From Margaritifera margaritifera (Eukaryota; Mollusca; Bivalvia; Unionida; Margaritiferidae), in contig JAQPZY010001695.1 in assembly GCA_029931535.1 (NCBI GenBank), positions 5,459,001 to 5,523,000 of the forward strand: 64,000 nucleotides of DNA. The letters are read 5' to 3'. Position numbers and translations under genes: made by a program. Shown piece after piece: positions 59,393-64,000 of the stretch. The stretch's first letter is position 1, and every line of letters begins with the position of its first letter. The notes below the pieces were generated by a model that was given only the letters and a program-made list of their open reading frames with translations, was not told the DNA's origin and ran no database searches.

Positions 59393-59502
59393 AGGGGCTC
59401 GTATTGTTGCTTACAACTTATCTATCAGTCGTACATGTACTATAGTATTATATAGTACATGTATGACTGAGAGATAAGTTGTAAGCAACAATACGAGCCC
59501 CT
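59393..59502. repeat. 110-bp near-perfect palindrome
   Basis: Arms of about 52 bp: AGGGGCTCGTATTGTTGCTT, ACAACTTATCTATCAGTCGT, ACATGTACTATA face their reverse complements, with two or three mismatches and a loop of only a few bases. It lies 37 bp after the hAT duplication. A half copy exists at 36692-36750. Confidence 0.95.
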
Positions 59503-60783
59503 CTGAAACAATGCGGGTATTCAGCATGGATTAACATGTACCAACGATCAAATGATTATTATGCTTAACATTTTCCCGTGAATTGCTGCAGAGAGAACTG
59601 TGGCATAATGTTCAAAATTAGTTCATGACGTTCGTGGCACTTCAGCTGAAAGTTATAAAGCGCGATGATGCATATATTATACATGTATACCCTGATCAGA
59701 CATACAATCAGCGGCTTATAAAAATATAGTTATCAAAGGCACTGGATGGCTGCCTCGCTATTTCCAGGGAGACAACTCTTTGATGGTAGAACTAGTGAAA
59801 TTAAATGGAGTTTTCTCCCTTACGGAGCAAGCACTTCTCAAGAGCACGCTGCTTTGTGCTGCGACCTCTTCCACGGGAGATCAATACAAACAGATAGGTT
59901 TTGCAACAGATGTGTACATTTACGTAGAAAGATGCCCTTTTTATAAATGCATCCTTAATAAATTAAACACAATTAGTACAACATGAGTCATACATATTGT
60001 TAGGCATCAACGTATAGAGTCTGAGTTTTAATAATTCGGTTGCCAAGATACCGACGGATTATAACGAAGCATCTGCCATCAGTTGTAGTTGAATTGAAAT
60101 AATTGCACTAATGACTTCCATTAGTGATCACGTAAGTAAGAGAATGGAATGATTAAATCGATCTCTTATTTATGACGTTACATCAGTTATTTATCGCACT
60201 GTACAGGATAAAACGTTCAACAAACATCTCTGACCAGGCAGTGTGTTCTCGGAGAATTTTTGGCATGGACCTGTGTTCTGTAAACATTTTAAGCTTGAAA
60301 CTCAATCTGAAGTTCAAAACGTGAACATTTAAACCAAGCTGTTGATTGTGTCCTTCCCTTTCAACTCCACCTATTCATTCCATCTCTGGGCCCAATCCAG
60401 CCATTTTTAAACACAACGCTCATCCACACACGCATTATGTTAATCATTAGCTTCAGAGCACTAACGGACAGACAGAAAAATGGAAGTACAGAGCGATCAA
60501 TCACTTGTCAATGACTGTCTTTTCCATAGGACTGTAAGAACAAAATGAACGAATGAATAAACGCTCTACCAAGATCTTATTTGATACATCGATACTCCCA
60601 GCATTGATTCATTAATAATTTGATATCACGAAGATTCATTACCTTCCTTCAGAAGGACTGATTCCTGTGATATGAGCGACATCTGTTATCACTGAAGCAT
60701 AACTGAGCGGACATCACCATATCCCCGTGCAAGGGTCAAATTATCCACCACTGGATTACGCCTCTTTCATATGGGTTTAGAAC
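59503..60783. other. Unassigned interval
   Basis: Two overlapping short frames (59746-59946 and 59780-59986) have no recognisable domain. No repeat was recognised. Confidence 0.4.
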
Positions 60784-60787
60784 CATG

Positions 60788-61593
60788 TGTTATGTATATA
60801 GAATCTATAATGAGTGCCTAAACTTTTGGTCTATGACTGTACTTTAATATACGGTCAAATAGTAAGTCGCGCTTTAAGTTTGGTTAAGATGTCAACAGGG
60901 TATATACTGACCTTTGAGTTCAAGGTCAGAGTTGTTGACAACTATATACAACTTTTGGGGGATTTTCCACTCGAATGATGCATTTTGTATTGCATTGTGG
61001 ATCATTAGATGACACATGTCATGTTGTGAAATAGGCCATTTGCAAAGAGTATATAAGAACTTGATGAACGCATTATAATCATTCCAATTTTGAATCCTGT
61101 GTTAAAAACATTCCTGTTTTTTTATGATCAGTCTGTTTGGAATCATCACACTTTTTCTAATCATTTGATGATTAGACTTTTAGTTGTGCTGTAATGCTGT
61201 AGTGCTGTAGACATAATTCGAAAGAAAGTATTTATTTGAACATTCATTATAATTACCAGTAAGTGCTCATTAACCTTTGGATTCAAATATATGACTTTTG
61301 GATATTTGTGGACATTCACAAAGATATTCTAGATTGTATCATCGTGATACATCATGCCATTCAAGACTATTGTTGTGGTAAATCAGGACATTCAAGACTA
61401 CCCATTCATTCGGAACATTCATTCATTCGGAACATTCATTCACTCGGAACATTCTATAATTTCTGACCTGTGTTTAGGACATTTAGGATTATTTGGAATT
61501 TAATTCAAAAATTGTAAGTGTCTTTTCAATTTTCATTTAATTACACTTTCACTTTCTTTCTGTTACATTAATTTAAGACCAAGAGTCGTAACA
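60788..61593 (+). mobile_element. Solo LTR, Ty3/gypsy-like, 806 bp
   Basis: Starts TGTTATG and ends CGTAACA, with TGTTA/TAACA inverted ends. It is flanked by a 4-bp direct repeat CATG (60784-60787 and 61594-61597). A TATA-like TATATAAG lies near 61050. The last 100 bp parallels the 5' LTR at 62589-63323: GTAAGTG, CACTTTCTTTCTGTTACATT and GACCAAGAGTCGTAACA. The middle is diverged, so it belongs to a related but different subfamily. A tract of CATTCATTCGGAA repeats lies at 61402-61453. It probably arose by recombination between the LTRs of a full element. Confidence 0.85.
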
Positions 61594-61597
61594 CATG

Positions 61598-62110
61598 GTC
61601 AACACATGGATAAGTTGCGTTTTTCCTTTCACTCTTTACAGCCTTAAGCGACAAAATGCATGATGTATTGTTTCTCGTTTACTTGCGACATCCTTGTTTC
61701 GCTACGATGGCTGCGATGCTTGCAAAAGGAAAACTCTCAAATTTCTAGTGAAAACGCAAGCCGGAACTCCTTCATATCTGGGTTTTGTATTGTTTTCTCC
61801 TCGTTTGTCGACATTTGCTAATAGTATTTTCTCCATGAAATGATGAATGAAACACTATCTTGGCTATAATAGGATTATATGTGTGAAAAAAAGCTCCATT
61901 CATTGTTGCCTGCTTCTTTCAATATGTGGGGCGTCGACCTCTCGCATCGTACCCAATATAAAGGGGAAAAGGCACATCTGGAACTCTCTGCATGGCTGAC
62001 CTATATCTTGTCTACTCCTTGGCTGTCGACAAGTGCTAATTGTCTTTTCTCCATTCAATGATTGTATTAATGACGTAAAAGCTCCTTTGTAACTTACTTC
62101 GTCCACTCCG
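61598..62110. other. Unassigned interval
   Basis: Two diverged related segments share GTCGACATTTGCTAATAG (about 61807) and GTCGACAAGTGCTAATTG (about 62026), each followed by TTTTCTCCAT. No gene was recognised. Confidence 0.4.
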
Positions 62111-62360
62111 GGGGCCCCAGGTGGCCCAGTGGTCTAAGGCGCTCGCCTTTACAGATCACTGACATCTCACCTCTGTCTGCGTGGGTTCGAGTCTCAGCTC
62201 GGCCAGCGTGGGTATGTGAGAAAGCTTGCCAGTAGCTTTTCATGGGTCAATGGTTCTTCCCGGGATTTTCCTAGATTCTTCCTCCACCAAATATACTGGC
62301 CGCCATGTATAGCTTATCATGTGCTCAAAAATGGGGTTAAAGCCACAAAAACAAAACAAA
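62111..62360 (+). mobile_element. tRNA-derived SINE
   Basis: The tRNA-like head has A box TGGCCCAGTGG at 62122-62132 and B box GGTTCGAGTCT at 62184-62194. The body includes GTGGGTATGTGAGAAAGC, TTCTTCCTCCACCAAATATA and CTGGCCGCCATGTATAGC. It ends GTGCTCAAAAATGGGG, then an A-rich tail ACAAAAACAAAACAAA. A truncated copy lies inverted at 22771-22972. It is internally promoted by RNA polymerase III and mobilised by an unknown LINE. Confidence 0.85.
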
Positions 62361-62823
62361 TCATGACGCTCACATATAGTGCTGACTACAATGCAAATAT
62401 GGCACGTCGAGAACTCAGGCAGCTTGGTGAGAGAATTGGCTTCGAACAGTGCAGAGATCCCATTCATAACCCCATATCTCCGTCAGTTTTGACCCACATT
62501 CTCCATTACACCGTGGCCACGCATTGTGCCGTGTAAAAAGAGAAAAGGCACGTTGGGGACTCCAACAGCCCTGAACAACTCTTACAGTTGTTATGTATGA
62601 TGTTTATATAATGTTGTATATGTGTTTTGGGAGGTTATAAATGTTTCTTCACTTTAATATTTGCTTAAATCTTTATGTTTGTTAGGAAAAACATATATAA
62701 CTAGTGTCCTTGAATTAGGTTGTTTTGATCAATATGTTTTCTCAATTTGAAGGTCAAGGTTGATTTTGTTTACAGTTAAAATTCCATTAAGATGACTCAT
62801 ATTCTAGAACATTCTGTCATGTG

Positions 62824-62840
62824 ACCAATCTTTATATATA
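62824..62840 (+). promoter_or_regulatory. LTR CCAAT and TATA boxes
   Basis: CCAAT followed after 4 bp by TATATATA. This would drive the retrotransposon transcript, with R starting about 30 bp downstream. The spacing between the two boxes is unusually short, so the CCAAT match may be chance. Confidence 0.5.
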
Positions 62841-63201
62841 CCATGTTTGGTAGACATTTTGTTCAGTTCGACATTACCATCAGTCTTGTAAAGAGCTATT
62901 ACAGTTGTGAAAATTCATTCCAAATTCTAAGAGAGGAATTATTTTAATTATTCATTGGATTATTAACAGTGCTCATAAACTTTTGGATTTTGGATTTTGA
63001 TTGACAATTTTGGAATTTATGTGAACTTATTCAGAGATTTTGAATTACTTCATTTTGACTTCAGCACATCAAGATTTCTAGTACATCAGGACTTTGGAGA
63101 CTATTAGCACATAATAACATTCAAGGACACATTCTATATTTAGGACTTGTGATTAGAACAATCATTCTTATTGGATTATTAGGATACATAAACATATTAC
63201 T

Positions 63202-63306
63202 GTAAGTGACTTTTTGATTTTTCATTTTAATTATCTAGTAATAAATTGCTTGTTGATTTTTACTTGATTTGTTGGTTTCACTTTCTTTCTGTTACATTTT
63301 TCTTAG
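63202..63306 (+). other. Intron-like segment in the LTR
   Basis: GTAAGT at 63202-63207 is a consensus donor. A pyrimidine-rich CTTTCTTTCTGTTACATTTT leads to TCTTAG ending at 63306. The solo LTR has GTAAGT at 61514 and a pyrimidine tract ending TTTAAG at 61577. The arrangement looks like a 105-bp intron (64 bp in the solo LTR), but it could be coincidental. Confidence 0.4.
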
Positions 63307-63328
63307 ACCATAGAGTCGTAACAGAAAT

Positions 63329-63346
63329 TGGGGGCCGTTCCGGGAT
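63329..63346 (+). other. Primer-binding site, tRNA-Pro-like
   Basis: TGGGGGCCGTTCCGGGAT lies six bases after the LTR end. It matches the tRNA-Pro-type primer-binding site used by many retroelements at 15 of 18 positions, including both ends. It identifies the LTR border and the reverse-transcription start. Confidence 0.8.
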
Positions 63347-63486
63347 CTGAATTTCATTAAAGCATATTAGAGATATTAAATTTATCTTTGAAATTCATAT
63401 TGATTTTGTCTCTGAATTTTTTTTTGTCTTTGGCAAAGATTTTAAATAGAGAAATTTGTTTTGTGTAAAACCAACAAGCATTTACA

Positions 63487-64000
63487 ATGGCATCTAATGT
63501 TCAGAATTTCATTTCAAAACCTACCCAGGAGGGGTTAGAGTGCATGAGAAAGGATGAGTTGCTCGAGCTTGCCAGAAAATACAGTCTATCTGAGGCAAAA
63601 GTATCATTGACAAAACAGGAGATAAAGATTATTTTGATTCAGTATTTAGTAGGAAAGGGAATTTTTGATAGCAGTGCTTTAAGTTTGAAGAGAAAGCCTG
63701 TATCTGGTTCTGACAGGAAATTAAGGGAATTAGAGTTAAAGAAACAGATTGATTTAGAATTGGCAAAGCTTCAGATTCAGAGAGAGAGAGAGAGAGAGAA
63801 GAGAGGCAGATCCAAATGCAGAAAGAAGAGAGGCAGATCCAAATGCAGAAAGAAGAGAGGCAGATCCAAATGCAGAAAGAAGAGAGGCAGAGGGAGAGAG
63901 AAAAAGAAGAGAGGCAGTTGGAGAGAGAGAAAGAAGAGAGACAAATGCAGATACAGATGGAGAGAGAGAAAGAAGAGAGGCAAATGCAGATGCAAAGAGA
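63487..64000 (+). CDS. gag: gag of Ty3/gypsy-like element, 3' end beyond window
   Basis: First ATG 140 bp after the primer-binding site, open to the window edge (171 codons). Residues about 18-58 (CMRKDELLELARKYSLSEAK and following, ending IILIQYLV) look like the SAP-like helical N-terminus found in many Gypsy gag proteins. Residues 79-98 (DRKLRELELKKQIDLELAKL) begin a coiled coil. At 63781 an (AG)n run changes the phase. In this frame the coiled coil stops and becomes an Arg/Lys/Cys-rich repeat. The +1-shifted phase reads a regular Glu/Arg/Gln coiled coil (EERQIQMQK repeats) with no stops, as expected of the family. The gene is therefore probably frameshifted at the AG run, or the run length differs among copies. 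Confidence 0.75.
   Translation, partial: MASNVQNFISKPTQEGLECMRKDELLELARKYSLSEAKVSLTKQEIKIILIQYLVGKGIFDSSALSLKRKPVSGSDRKLRELELKKQIDLELAKLQIQREREREKRGRSKCRKKRGRSKCRKKRGRSKCRKKRGRGREKKKRGSWRERKKRDKCRYRWRERKKRGKCRCKE
63781..63799 (+). repeat. (AG)n run at which the gag phase changes
   Basis: Nine AG dinucleotides followed by AAGAGAGG. One fewer dinucleotide would bring the downstream coiled-coil phase into register with the gag start, so this run is the likely slippage site. Confidence 0.7.

Larger units (their letters stand above)
62589..63323 (+). mobile_element. 5' LTR of a Ty3/gypsy-like retrotransposon
   Basis: Begins TGTTATG and ends CGTAACA. CCAAT (62824-62828) and TATATATA (62833-62840) mark a plausible U3 promoter, and AATAAA at 63240-63245 a polyadenylation signal. 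It is followed six bases later by the primer-binding site. The 3' LTR is outside the window, so the left flank CAGT cannot be checked as a target duplication. Confidence 0.85.

Noticed and set aside
63777..63995. Minus-strand Leu/Phe/His-rich frame
   Set aside because: Antisense of the gag coiled-coil repeat.

Overview
The window looks like non-coding, AT-rich DNA from an invertebrate animal, most likely a marine mollusc and probably a bivalve. This is inferred from its texture: dozens of minisatellites, short DNA transposons with TA or 8-bp target duplications, tRNA-derived SINEs, decayed LINE tails and a Ty3/gypsy-type LTR retrotransposon. The two monomer arrays near 15.4-15.9 kb and 25.0-25.6 kb resemble repeats I associate with molluscs. 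There is no bacterial-style gene density and no operon. The species cannot be named from the sequence.

Only one convincing host-type gene is present: an uninterrupted 290-codon reading frame on the minus strand (17242-18114). It has a good splice acceptor just upstream of its start codon and resembles the C-terminal domain of SAMD3-like proteins. The other coding matter belongs to mobile elements. There are three decayed non-LTR reverse-transcriptase fragments (about 34.1-34.9, 47.35-47.73 and 51.48-52.33 kb). The 5' LTR, primer-binding site and gag start of an LTR retrotransposon begin at 62589 and run off the right edge, and a solo LTR of a related element lies at 60788-61593.

Layout, left to right. 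0-10 kb: a 50-bp satellite, then pogo/Tigger-like MITEs whose interiors have expanded into minisatellites, with a twin-hairpin MITE nested in one of them. 10.9-12.1 kb: two minisatellites that appear to be expanded arms of that same twin-hairpin element. 13-26 kb: more minisatellites, the gene, a TA-flanked MITE and SINEs. 26-42 kb: mostly unassigned sequence with several TIR elements, two hAT-like MITEs and an RT fragment. 42.86-47.29 kb: a large foldback element with arms of about 1.3 kb, whose loop holds a minisatellite and coding-like remnants; a solo arm lies at 53-54.2 kb. 49.2-50.4 kb: a 59-bp satellite organised as an exact 8-mer higher-order repeat. 56-59.5 kb: more minisatellites, a hAT MITE with a perfect 8-bp duplication and a 110-bp near-perfect palindrome. 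60.8-64 kb: the LTR elements.

The most unusual theme is that inverted-repeat elements act as seeds for tandem repeats. In at least four places a minisatellite can be traced to part of a TIR or hairpin element. The best case is the twin-hairpin family (six clear copies), in which the two hairpins differ from each other by changes that are matched on both arms.
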